Shown here: piece after piece, positions 41,406-49,620 of the stretch | Position numbering within the stretch: the first letter of the stretch is position 1 | Layout: each line of letters begins with the position of its first letter | NCBI RefSeq assembly: GCF_009827595.1 | Contig: NZ_WTYT01000003.1 | Location: forward strand, 1 to 64,000 | Length of the DNA stretch: 64,000 nucleotides | Direction of reading: 5' to 3' | From: Altericroceibacterium endophyticum | GTDB taxonomy: Bacteria; Pseudomonadota; Alphaproteobacteria; Sphingomonadales; Sphingomonadaceae | Notes under the pieces: generated by a model | Told to the model about the DNA's origin: nothing | Seen by the model: only the letters and a program-made list of their open reading frames with translations | Database searches by the model: none | Translations under genes and position numbers: made by a program

Positions 41406-41682
41406 ATCACCCTCGCGATTATCCGCAGGCGATACGCGCGGCAAGCGCAACCCTGCCTATTTTCCACATGCATTGCGTTGTTCGCTGATGATAAATGACC
41501 AAAATTGGACATAAAAAGCGGAATGCGGCCAAATGGCCTGTATTCATGCTGAGCGGCCAATTCACAGGCGGTTCACGGCAAAACTGCCATTGAGATGGCA
41601 CATTATGGCTTTACGAGCAGCTTGACCGGTAAAACGGCCCCTGTCTGAACTAAGCCCTGTTAGAGAATTTAAGGATGGATCT

Positions 41683-42183
41683 ATGAACACAGCTTTCCGC
41701 AAAGCAGCCAAGGTGCTTACACTCGCGGCAGCTGCGACTCTCCCCTTCGCACTGCCAGCAGCGGCACAGGCAAAATCACCGCCCGCAGGATGCACCGGTG
41801 ACGAAAAAACCGGGACTTGGCTCAATGTGGTCGCCGAAGGCATGCGCTCCAGCGACGGCTTGCTGGCGATGACGGTCTATCCCGATAAATCCAGCGAATT
41901 CCTCGCCAAGGGTGGATCGCTGGATGTCGGCCGGATCAAGGCACAGAAGGGGACAACCCGTGGCTGTGTCTTCCTGCCGAAACCCGGCGTTTACGTGATT
42001 GCCTTGTATCATGATGAAAATGGCAACCGTAAATTCGATCGCACCGGGCTGGGCCTGCCGGCGGAAGGGTATGGCTTCAGCAACAACCCGTCGACAATTG
42101 CCGGGCTGCCGACGTTCAGCTCCGTGCGCATTGCAGTTCCCAAGACGGGACTGACCACGCGCATCACCATGAAATACCCCTGA
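41683..42183 (+). CDS. Secreted DUF2141 protein
   Basis: 166 residues with a Sec signal peptide (LTLAAAATLPFALPAAAQA). The family signature is clear: YVIALYHDENGNRKFDRTGLGLPAEGYGFSNN (about 105-135, two adjoining parts), with a calcium-site-like DENGNRKFD. DUF2141 proteins are small exported proteins of unknown role. A GGATGGATCT stretch precedes the ATG. It is a single-gene unit ended by a strong terminator. Confidence 0.9.
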   Translation: MNTAFRKAAKVLTLAAAATLPFALPAAAQAKSPPAGCTGDEKTGTWLNVVAEGMRSSDGLLAMTVYPDKSSEFLAKGGSLDVGRIKAQKGTTRGCVFLPKPGVYVIALYHDENGNRKFDRTGLGLPAEGYGFSNNPSTIAGLPTFSSVRIAVPKTGLTTRITMKYP

Positions 42184-42208
42184 TCGCAATTGCCCGATCG
42201 GGTCGCAC

Positions 42209-42239
42209 AGCCCCGTCTGCAGGTCAGACGGGGCTTTTT
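42209..42239 (+). terminator. Rho-independent terminator after the DUF2141 gene
   Basis: An 11-bp perfect stem (AGCCCCGTCTG / CAGACGGGGCT) with a 5-base loop and a run of five T residues, 25 bases past the stop. Confidence 0.93.
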
Positions 42240-42298
42240 CATGTCCGACGGCGGCATGGTGTCTGGCCCTGATTTGAATAGCGGGGTACATTTGGGAC

Positions 42299-43504
42299 AT
42301 GGACAGCATTCTACTCGACCGGGCCGAATCCTTTTCCAACCGCATCATCGCACTGCGCCGCGCGATTCATGCTGAGCCGGAACTGGGACTGCACACGCCC
42401 AAGACACTGGCCAAAGTGCGCGAGGATCTGGCTCACCTGCCGCTGGAATGGCGTGAAGGCCCCTCCACCACCGGTGCCGTTGCGCGCCTGAAGGGCGGGA
42501 TGGAGGGCAGAACCGTATTGCTGCGCGGTGATATGGATGCCCTGCCGATGGATGAAGAAACCGGGCTGGATTTCGCCTCCAATATAGCAGGCCGGATGCA
42601 TGCCTGTGGGCATGATACACATACTGCCATGCTGGCGGGTGCCGCGCATATCCTGTGCGAAAGGCAGGCGGACTTGCCGGGCGATGTCATGTTCATGTTT
42701 CAACCGGGGGAAGAGGGGCATCACGGCGCCCGCTTCATGATCGAGGACGGATTGCTCTCGCCGCTGCCTGACGCGGCCTTTGCCTTGCACATCATGCCCA
42801 ATTCACCGCATGGCGTCATTGCCGGCCGGTCAGGGCCTATGATGGCAGCCGCCGATCAGCTTGAAATTACCGTAGAAGGACGCGGCGGCCATGCCTCCAT
42901 GCCGCATGACACGCGCGATCCAGTGCCGGTGGCCTGCGAAATAGTCACCGCTCTGCAAGCTCTGATCACCCGCCGTTTCAATGCCGCCGATGCCGTCGTG
43001 CTCACCATTACGCAGCTCAGCGCAGGCAGCGCGCATAATGTCATCCCTGATATGGCCACTATGAAAGGCACGATGCGCGTGCTGTCGGCGGAAAATCGCA
43101 GCGCTTTGCATCAGGCAATCGAGCATTTGGCACACCACATTGCCGCCGCCCACGATATGCTGGCGAAGGTAACGGTAACGCCCGGCTTCCCGGTCACTGT
43201 GAATGACAGCAGAGCCGTCGCGCTCGGCGAAAGCGTCGCCTGCGCAGCCCCGAATGGAGCGTTCGAAACGATGGACGCGCCGATCATGGGGGCTGAGGAT
43301 TTCTCCTATGTGCTCGAAAAAGTGCCGGGCGCCATGTTCTTTCTGGGCGTGGCCAAGGATGGAGCCGACTGGCGCCATTGCTGCGGCATCCATTCCAGCC
43401 GGATGATGGTGGATGAAAGCGTATTGCCCCGCGGCACCGCCTTTCTCGCCGGCTGCGCGGAGAAATTTCTGACCGACGGTTGGGGCCAGGCCCGCAGCCG
43501 CTGA
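42299..43504 (+). CDS. M20-family amidohydrolase (hippurate hydrolase/aminoacylase type)
   Basis: 401 residues. The metal site shows as GRMHACGHDTHTAMLAGAA (with GDMDALPMDEETGL before it) and FQPGEEGHHGARFMIEDG. The dimerisation domain contains GRGGHASMPH, and the C-terminal GAEDFSYVLEKVPGAMFFLG supplies a late ligand region. These define the M20D group, which hydrolyses N-acyl amino acids such as hippurate, N-acetyl amino acids or IAA-amino acids. No signal peptide, so cytoplasmic. It stands alone, and the exact substrate is open. Confidence 0.93.
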   Translation: MDSILLDRAESFSNRIIALRRAIHAEPELGLHTPKTLAKVREDLAHLPLEWREGPSTTGAVARLKGGMEGRTVLLRGDMDALPMDEETGLDFASNIAGRMHACGHDTHTAMLAGAAHILCERQADLPGDVMFMFQPGEEGHHGARFMIEDGLLSPLPDAAFALHIMPNSPHGVIAGRSGPMMAAADQLEITVEGRGGHASMPHDTRDPVPVACEIVTALQALITRRFNAADAVVLTITQLSAGSAHNVIPDMATMKGTMRVLSAENRSALHQAIEHLAHHIAAAHDMLAKVTVTPGFPVTVNDSRAVALGESVACAAPNGAFETMDAPIMGAEDFSYVLEKVPGAMFFLGVAKDGADWRHCCGIHSSRMMVDESVLPRGTAFLAGCAEKFLTDGWGQARSR

Positions 43505-43652
43505 CCAGTTCTGCGATTATGGGTTCTGCCAGTGTTATCCCCCACTGGCGCGGGCGTTTTTCCGCTGCGCATGGAAGCTGGATTGACCATTTCTGTCTTT
43601 GCCATCTAAACCCGGGCCCACGGGTATTGCGCAAGGGGACGGGCCGCTGATT

Positions 43653-44363
43653 ATGGACAATGCGGTTAGCGGAAAATCACCGCTCACGCCGGGCAAACCA
43701 TTGATTTGCTTCTATGACCTTGATCGCACGATCACCAGCAAGCCGACATGGAGCCTGTTTTTATTGCGCAGCGCTATGCACGCGCGTCCCTGGCGATTGG
43801 GTTTGATACCCGCCGTCGGTATCGCTGCGGCACTCAAGTCCGGTGGCAGATTGTCGCGCGACCGCCTGAAAGAAGTGATGCACGGATTGATGTTGGGACG
43901 CAGCGTGCCAAAGGCGACCATGGAGGAATGGGCCAATAGCTTTGCCGATTATTGTCTGGCCAAAAACATTCGCCCGGGCGCGTTGACCAGCATGGCGCAA
44001 GACCGTGCGCAGGGGGGCATGCTTGTGATGGCCACGGCCGCGCATCATTTTTATGCCGAACCCATTGCCCGGCGTCTGAATATGGATGACGTGATCGCGA
44101 CCAAGGCTGTTCAGTCTGAAAGGCTGATCACGCACCGCCTCGCTGACAAGAACATATACGGCCCGGCCAAATATGCCGCAGTGCAAAGCTGGCTGACAGG
44201 GCACGGATATAGCCGCGATGATGTGCATATCCGCTTCTATTCCGACCATGTTACCGATGCCGCTTGCCTTGATTTTGCGGATGAAGCCTTCGCCGTTAAT
44301 CCCAGCGCTCCCCTGCGTGTTCGGGCAGAGCAGGAGGGGTGGAACGTGGTCGACTGGAACTGA
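43653..44363 (+). CDS. HAD-IB family phosphatase (PSPase-like)
   Basis: 236 residues from the ATG at 43653; an upstream TTG frame is less likely. HAD motif I is FYDLDRTITSKPTW. A helical cap (about 40-120) follows, then motif II ATAAHHFYAEPIA and motif III/IV RFYSDHVTDAACLDFADEAFAVNP. This matches the HAD-IB subfamily of PSPase-like phosphatases that act on small phospho-metabolites or lysophospholipid-type substrates. It lies 233 bases ahead of the lipid-kinase/nucleotidyltransferase trio and could serve the same pathway. Confidence 0.88.
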   Translation: MDNAVSGKSPLTPGKPLICFYDLDRTITSKPTWSLFLLRSAMHARPWRLGLIPAVGIAAALKSGGRLSRDRLKEVMHGLMLGRSVPKATMEEWANSFADYCLAKNIRPGALTSMAQDRAQGGMLVMATAAHHFYAEPIARRLNMDDVIATKAVQSERLITHRLADKNIYGPAKYAAVQSWLTGHGYSRDDVHIRFYSDHVTDAACLDFADEAFAVNPSAPLRVRAEQEGWNVVDWN

Positions 44364-44596
44364 GCGGCCTGCCGCCGTCAGGGGCTGACAACCCCTTCAC
44401 GGGCCGCTAGAGCAGCCTGGAGACCATGCTTGCATGGATCGACGCTGCCTTTTTCAGGCTGAAAAACACGGCGATGCTGTGCCCTGCCCCTGCCTGAGAC
44501 TTGTTTCTTCAGGATGCGGCAACCATTAAGGATTAAAGGGTAGAGTGTCATATCGCTCCTGCAAGCGAGCGATAATCAAGTTTATTCCATTTGTTG
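44364..44596. other. Non-coding gap rich in inverted repeats
   Basis: No gene seen. It holds a possible terminator hairpin for the HAD gene (AGCGGCC 44363-44369 with GGCCGCT 44402-44408, enclosing AGGGG/CCCCT), a CCATGC-TT-GCATGG palindrome (44424-44437), and a larger repeat directly ahead of the lipid kinase gene listed separately. Confidence 0.6.
44551..44574. promoter_or_regulatory. 24-bp inverted repeat ahead of the lipid kinase gene
   Basis: TATCGCTC-N8-GAGCGATA, perfect 8-bp arms, ending 22 bases before the ATG at 44597. It could be an operator or, in RNA, a leader hairpin that affects translation of the kinase operon. Confidence 0.5.
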
Positions 44597-45682
44597 ATGA
44601 GGGCCGCTTTGAAAAACATGCTTCAAGCTGGAGTGGCCGAACCGGAGACCTCACGGCTCGTGCACGGTCTGGTAGTGCAGCGCGACGTGGGTGCGGCGGC
44701 TGGCGCACAGCATGCCGATGAAGCAGGCGGTTTGCAGCGCAGCAAAACCCCCGTTCCGCCCCATCGGGTGGGAATCATCAGCAATTCACGCGCCCATCGC
44801 AACCATGTTAACGGCGAGGAGCCGGTTACGGACAGCCCACAAGTCAAAGGCGTTCTGTATCGCTCACCCCGCTCCCTGCCCGAATTGTCGCGCACCTTGG
44901 AGGAGTTTGCCGAGGCAGGTATCGAGCTGCTGATAGTATGCGGCGGCGACGGCACGCTGCGCGATGTCATAACCTGCGCCAGCACAGCTTTTGCGGATGG
45001 CATGCCGCGCCTTGCCCTCATCCCCACCGGCAAGACCAATGCTCTGGCGCTGGATCTCGACATTCCGCTGAACTGGAAAATCGCGGACGCGCTGGCCGCG
45101 GCTGAAGCCGGCCATATCCGGTGCCGCTCCCCCATCGAAATCTTTCGCCCGGGATCCGAACTTCCGGATTTACGCGGCTTCCTGTTTGGCGCAGGCGCAT
45201 TCGTCCGCGCAACCGGACTGGCTCAACGCACGCATCAAGCCGGCGCGTTCAGCTCGCTGGCCGTCGGCCTGTCTGTTGGCTGGGCCCTCGCCCAAACCGC
45301 CTTTGGCGGGAGTTCCAATGTCTGGCGTTCGGGCGACCGAATGAAGATCACGGCACCTGGCGTAGATGTTGACCGCGATTTTTATCTGTTATGCGGCTCA
45401 ACCATGCGCAGGCTTCCCTTGAGGCTCAAACCCTTCGGCAAACCGCGCGATGGGTTGAAAGTGCTCGCCGTTGACGCTCCGCCGCGCCGCCTGCCGATCG
45501 CAGCGCCCGCCTTGCTGGCTGGCTCAGAGGCATCCTGGCTCGAACGCCTCGGCTATCATCGCGGTCAGGCCGATGAATTCACGCTCTCCATGGAAGGCGG
45601 CTTCATTCTGGATGGTGAGCTTTATGCCGGCGGCGATGTCACCATCCGCCGCGGCAAGGAACTGGAATTTCTCGTCCCGTGA
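44597..45682 (+). CDS. Diacylglycerol-kinase-family lipid kinase
   Basis: 361 residues. The DAGK catalytic domain is seen from about residue 57 to 190: VGIISNSRAHRN, then ELLIVCGGDGTLRDVI with the GGDGT nucleotide-binding motif, and LALIPTGKTNALALDL in place of the usual PLGTGNxLA. The C-terminal beta-sandwich ends EFTLSMEGGFILDGELY. It phosphorylates a lipid hydroxyl with ATP. In sphingomonads, which make sphingolipids, a ceramide or sphingoid kinase is plausible. The stop overlaps the next gene's GTG start, so the products are coupled. Confidence 0.87.
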   Translation: MRAALKNMLQAGVAEPETSRLVHGLVVQRDVGAAAGAQHADEAGGLQRSKTPVPPHRVGIISNSRAHRNHVNGEEPVTDSPQVKGVLYRSPRSLPELSRTLEEFAEAGIELLIVCGGDGTLRDVITCASTAFADGMPRLALIPTGKTNALALDLDIPLNWKIADALAAAEAGHIRCRSPIEIFRPGSELPDLRGFLFGAGAFVRATGLAQRTHQAGAFSSLAVGLSVGWALAQTAFGGSSNVWRSGDRMKITAPGVDVDRDFYLLCGSTMRRLPLRLKPFGKPRDGLKVLAVDAPPRRLPIAAPALLAGSEASWLERLGYHRGQADEFTLSMEGGFILDGELYAGGDVTIRRGKELEFLVP

Positions 45683-46599
45683 CCACGTCGCTTCACGATT
45701 TCGTGAAAGAAGGCCTGACACAGCCCGTGTCGGCCGAGATCCAGCAGGCTGCGCAGATCATCGGCGAACGGCTTGGCGGGGTGGCCGTGCTATTTTATGG
45801 ATCGGTTCTGCGTACGAACGACCTGACCGGCTTGCTTGATTTCTACGTCTTGACCGAGGGTGTGCAGCATGGCGGCTTGCGCGGGACCGTCTCACAGCAT
45901 CTCTGGCCCGATATCAGTTTTGAAGAAACGCGCGTTGGCGACACGCTATTGCGGGCCAAGGTTGCGACCATGCCGCTTGATCGTTTTGCCGCAGCGGCCA
46001 GCGGCGATTTGCTGGATACGACCATCTGGACCCGTTTCGTCCAGCCAAGCGCGCTGGTCTGGTCAGCCAGTGACATGGTGACGCAGCGCGTGACCGATGC
46101 GGTCGCAGCGGCAAGCCGGACAGCAGCCCGTTTTGCCGCAGTGCTTGGGCCTCAGCGCGGGAGTGCCAGCGATTACTGGACGGCCTTGTTCCGGCAGACC
46201 TATGCCACCGAATTGCGGGTCGAACGGCCGGGGCGCGAAAGCCAGATACTGGCCTATAATCCCGAACGATATGAAACTTTGCTGCGGCTTGCATGGCAGG
46301 CCGATGCCTTGGAATTTGACGACAATCAGGGCGTTCTTGAACCCGAAATATCCGCCACATTGGCGCGACGCGTAGCCAAAATCTGGCGCACACGCCGGCG
46401 CATGGGCAAGGTGCTGAACACTGCCCGGCTGGTGAAGGCAGCCTTCATGCTGGATGGCGCCGCACGTTACGGCCTGTGGAAGATAAAACGTCACACTGGC
46501 ATCGATATTGCCCTCACCCCCTGGAAAGAGCGTCATCCCGTACTCGCCGCGCCCGGCGTGATGTGGAAAGTATGGCGCCAGAGCGGCAAGCAAAAATGA
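45679..46599 (+). CDS. Putative nucleotidyltransferase of the lipid head-group cassette
   Basis: 306 residues from a GTG overlapping the kinase stop. The N-terminal part has the Pol-beta-type nucleotidyltransferase look: VAVLFYGSVLRTNDLTGLLDFYVLTE, with GS followed by a D-x-x-x-x-D/D-like carboxylate pattern. The rest is helical with basic stretches (WRTRRRMGKVLNTARLVKAAF) that could sit on a membrane surface. I do not recognise a named family with certainty. Coupling to a lipid kinase and an NTP transferase suggests it activates or transfers a phospho-head group. Confidence 0.72.
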   Translation: MTTSLHDFVKEGLTQPVSAEIQQAAQIIGERLGGVAVLFYGSVLRTNDLTGLLDFYVLTEGVQHGGLRGTVSQHLWPDISFEETRVGDTLLRAKVATMPLDRFAAAASGDLLDTTIWTRFVQPSALVWSASDMVTQRVTDAVAAASRTAARFAAVLGPQRGSASDYWTALFRQTYATELRVERPGRESQILAYNPERYETLLRLAWQADALEFDDNQGVLEPEISATLARRVAKIWRTRRRMGKVLNTARLVKAAFMLDGAARYGLWKIKRHTGIDIALTPWKERHPVLAAPGVMWKVWRQSGKQK

Positions 46600-47351
46600 G
46601 TTTTACCGCTCTTGTTCTGGCGGGCTCGCGCGGCGAAGCGGACCGTGTTGCACGCTATGCCGGGGTGCCGGAAAAGGCGCTGATCGAGATTGGCGGCGCA
46701 ACCATGCTGGCGCGAGTGGTTCAGGCACTGCGCGACGCCGGGGCGGACCGCATCGCAGTGTCCGGCTCGACACAGGCCGTGCGCGATCATGCTGCAGCGC
46801 TGGGCGCAGAAGCGCTCATTGCCGAAAGCGGCCCCAGCCTCAGCACTATGGCTGCGTTTGAAAAGCTGGGTGCGCCCTTACTGGTGACAACGGCGGACCA
46901 TGCTTTGCTGCGACCCGAATGGGTGCGCCAGTTTCTGGCCGACGCACCGGATGACGCCGATGTATGCGCATTGCTGGCACGTCAGGAGGTGATCGAAGCA
47001 GCAGTGCCGGAGACACAGCGCACCTATCTGCGCTTTGCCGATGGTGCATGGTCAGGCTGCAACATGTTCTATCTCGCCACGCCAAAGGCGCGCGCGGCAA
47101 TATCTCTGTGGCAACAGATAGAGGCGGATCGCAAACGCCCCTGGCGGCTGGTACGCAGGTTGGGCGCTGCAACCTTGCTGCGTTATATAGCGGGCCGTCT
47201 GTCGCTGGCCGACGCGCTGGGGAAGCTTGGCAAAACGGCGGGTATTTCGGCGCAAATAGTTCCCAGCGATTACGGTCTCGCCGCAGTCGATGTCGATAAA
47301 CCGGCCGATCTGGATCTTGTTCGCACGCTGGTTGCAAACCCGTCACGCTGA
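46596..47351 (+). CDS. MobA-like NTP transferase
   Basis: 251 residues. The nucleotidyltransferase signature is FTALVLAGSRGEADRVARYAGVPEKALIEIGG (in two parts), followed by TMLARVVQALRDAG and a GAPLLVTTADHALL segment with the metal-binding Asp. A GCNMFYLATPKA block is typical of MobA-like proteins. It would transfer a nucleotide to a sugar- or polyol-phosphate. It overlaps the previous gene by ATGA, so all three genes of this set form one translation unit. Confidence 0.85.
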   Translation: MSFTALVLAGSRGEADRVARYAGVPEKALIEIGGATMLARVVQALRDAGADRIAVSGSTQAVRDHAAALGAEALIAESGPSLSTMAAFEKLGAPLLVTTADHALLRPEWVRQFLADAPDDADVCALLARQEVIEAAVPETQRTYLRFADGAWSGCNMFYLATPKARAAISLWQQIEADRKRPWRLVRRLGAATLLRYIAGRLSLADALGKLGKTAGISAQIVPSDYGLAAVDVDKPADLDLVRTLVANPSR

Positions 47352-47501
47352 GGAGCCTGACGGGCGTTCTGCAGGGCAATTGGCAGTACCGAAGATACAC
47401 CCGACACGGCCGAAAACGCGCATATTATTGTCTCTTGGCCCCGGAACGCCTATCTTGATCCATGACCGCCGGAGAGCGGTGCTAAAAAAATGCAGGAGAC
47501 G

Positions 47502-47831
47502 ATGATGATGGTAAGAGCCTTTTTGGCTGTGGCTGCGTGTGCCGTGGCAAGCCCCGCAATGGCGTCAGCGCCCAATTCTTTCGGACATGAATCCGCCGAA
47601 CTTCGCCTCGACGGTATCGATTTCGATACTGCTGAGGGACAGAACCGGCTGGCTATTCGGCTGGATAATGTCGCGCACACAATTTGCGGTGACCGTCTGG
47701 CAAGCGTGCATTTGGCGACTGCCAAGAAAGCGCGCGAATGCAGAGCGGACGTCATTGCCGATGTGCGCAGTCAGATCAGTCAGCAATTGGCGAAAAAGTC
47801 ACAAACCGCGCAATTTGCCTCCAGCCGCTAA
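47502..47831 (+). CDS. UrcA-family secreted protein
   Basis: About 109 residues with a Sec signal peptide (VRAFLAVAACAVASPAMA). The mature part shows the family pattern VRLDGIDFDTAEGQNRLAIRLDNVAHTICG (two parts) and a later ARECRADVIADV, with two cysteines that probably pair. Three ATG codons in a row follow AGGAG, so the first, second or third may be used; an ATG at 47490 lies ahead of the Shine-Dalgarno and is unlikely. UrcA proteins are common in sphingomonads and of unknown role. Confidence 0.85.
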   Translation: MMMVRAFLAVAACAVASPAMASAPNSFGHESAELRLDGIDFDTAEGQNRLAIRLDNVAHTICGDRLASVHLATAKKARECRADVIADVRSQISQQLAKKSQTAQFASSR

Positions 47832-47864
47832 GTCACACAGCGGCTGAGTTCCGCCCAGCGGAAC
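47822..47864 (+). terminator. Pair of hairpins after the UrcA gene
   Basis: CAGCCGC-N11-GCGGCTG (47822-47846) overlaps the stop, followed by GTTCCGC-CCA-GCGGAAC (47848-47864). Both have perfect 7-bp arms but no U tract. Terminator function is possible. Confidence 0.4.
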
Positions 47865-48002
47865 GGCAATACATTCCGGAGGTAAAACCGGCGAAGACAG
47901 GTTTGCTTCGCCGGGTGACACCGCATATGCTGGCGCCATGAACGCCGCGTCATTTCCACTGGCCCGACCGCATGTGCCACCCTTCCGGATTTTACCGTAG
48001 CA

Positions 48003-49559
48003 GTGACGCTTGAAGCGCAAGCGAGACGCGCCTTGGCGCGGGGAGATTTTCCGGCAGCGGCAGACGCAGCCAGACAATTGGTGCATAGCGCCGGGGATCA
48101 GCCTTCGGGCTATTTCCTCATGGGTATTATTGCCGCAGAAACCGGACAGATCAGCAAGGCCGTGCCGCTGATCCGCGCTGCGCTGGAACGAGGGGAAGAG
48201 GCCGAATATCTCGCCCATCTTGCCCGCTTGCTCATTCTGCTGAAACAGGATGGTGAAGCCGCCCAAGCCGCGCGCCGGGCGCTGGAACTTGATTCATCCG
48301 ACGCTCTGACGCTGGATACGATCGGCTGCGTGCTGGTGCGGCTGGGCGATCATCTGGCAGCTTTGAAACCCTTTGAAGCAGCGGTTTCAATCGAGCCGGA
48401 CAATCTCGATTATCGCTATAATCTTGCCGCCGCCTGCGGCTTTACCGGCCACAGCGACGATGCCCGGTCGCATTACGAAGCGATTTTGGCGGCCGATCCG
48501 GGTCATGCACGCACACATTACGCGCTGGCCATTTTATCTCGCCAGACTCAGGGTAAAAACCATGTTGCCCGTCTGAAAGACGCCCTCGCCAACGCACAGG
48601 ATGGCGGTGATGCGTTGCGCATTCGCTACGCTCTGGCCAAGGAAATGGAAGATATTGGCGATGCAGAAGCATTCGACCATCTTTCCGCCGCGAATGAAGA
48701 GCATAAGCGCAGCATTGCCTATAATTTCGACCACGATGCGGCGATTTTCGACACGCTTGAGGACGTGTTCGAACAGCAGGCCCCATCTGCGGCCCCCGCC
48801 AATGATGCCAGCGGCCCCGTTTTCGTGGTCGGCATGCCGCGCACGGGCACCACGCTGGTGGACCGGATCCTGTCGTCCCATCCGGACATTTGCTCTGCCG
48901 GAGAATTGCAGGCGATGCCGCTGGCGGTAAAACAGCTGTCAGGCACACGGTCACGCACGATCATTGATCCTGATACCGTCCGGGCCAGCGCCAGCATTGA
49001 TCCATCCGCTCTGGGCGCCGCCTATATGGCGCAGGCACGGCATCATTTACCAGCTGATGATATCCGCTTTACGGATAAATTGCCGGCCAATTTCCTCTAT
49101 ATCGGACATATCGCCAGAGCCCTGCCACATGCGCGGATCGTCTGTCTGCAGCGCGGCGCGATGGATACGGTGTGGAGCAATTACAAGAATTTGTTCGCCA
49201 CCCAATCCGCCTATTACGCCTATTCCTATGATCTGATGGACACGGCCCGCTATTACGCGCGCTTCATGCGGCTGATGCAATTGTGGGACCGGCTTCTGCC
49301 GGGGCGGGTGCTGCAATTATCTTACGAAAAATTGGTCTCGGATCAGGAAGCGCAGACCCGCCGCCTACTGGATCATTGCGGTCTGGAATGGGATGCGGCC
49401 TGCCTGTCATTTCACAAGAACAGCGCTGCTGTTGCCACGCCCAGCGCCGCACAGGTCCGCCGCCCGCTCAATGCCGATGGAGTTGGCAAATGGCGCACGC
49501 ATGAACAGGCGCTCGAACCCGTGCGCGCCTGGCTGGAGGCACAAGGCTTCAACGTCTGA
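48003..49559 (+). CDS. TPR-repeat sulfotransferase-family protein
   Basis: 518 residues from a GTG. The N-terminal half (about 1-230) consists of tetratricopeptide repeats (AAQAARRALELDSSDALTLDT and HARTHYALAILS units). The C-terminal half is a P-loop-like sulfotransferase: the 5'-phosphosulfate loop VVGMPRTGTTLVDRILSSHPDI at about 275, and a RIVCLQRGAMDTVWSNYKNLF segment for the 3'-phosphate. It would transfer sulfate from PAPS. The acceptor is unknown; related TPR-sulfotransferases act on proteins or small molecules. No signal peptide. Confidence 0.88.
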   Translation: MTLEAQARRALARGDFPAAADAARQLVHSAGDQPSGYFLMGIIAAETGQISKAVPLIRAALERGEEAEYLAHLARLLILLKQDGEAAQAARRALELDSSDALTLDTIGCVLVRLGDHLAALKPFEAAVSIEPDNLDYRYNLAAACGFTGHSDDARSHYEAILAADPGHARTHYALAILSRQTQGKNHVARLKDALANAQDGGDALRIRYALAKEMEDIGDAEAFDHLSAANEEHKRSIAYNFDHDAAIFDTLEDVFEQQAPSAAPANDASGPVFVVGMPRTGTTLVDRILSSHPDICSAGELQAMPLAVKQLSGTRSRTIIDPDTVRASASIDPSALGAAYMAQARHHLPADDIRFTDKLPANFLYIGHIARALPHARIVCLQRGAMDTVWSNYKNLFATQSAYYAYSYDLMDTARYYARFMRLMQLWDRLLPGRVLQLSYEKLVSDQEAQTRRLLDHCGLEWDAACLSFHKNSAAVATPSAAQVRRPLNADGVGKWRTHEQALEPVRAWLEAQGFNV

Positions 49560-49567
49560 AACGCAAA

Positions 49568-49600
49568 CGGGACGCCTGTCCTCTATGAACAGGCGTCCCG
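49568..49600. terminator. Bidirectional hairpin between convergent genes
   Basis: CGGGACGCCTGT / ACAGGCGTCCCG, perfect 12-bp arms with a 9-base loop, in the 61-base gap between the convergent sulfotransferase and TonB-receptor genes. The flanks are only weakly U-rich on each strand. Confidence 0.7.
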
Positions 49601-49620
49601 CTGATTATCCGATCAAATGA

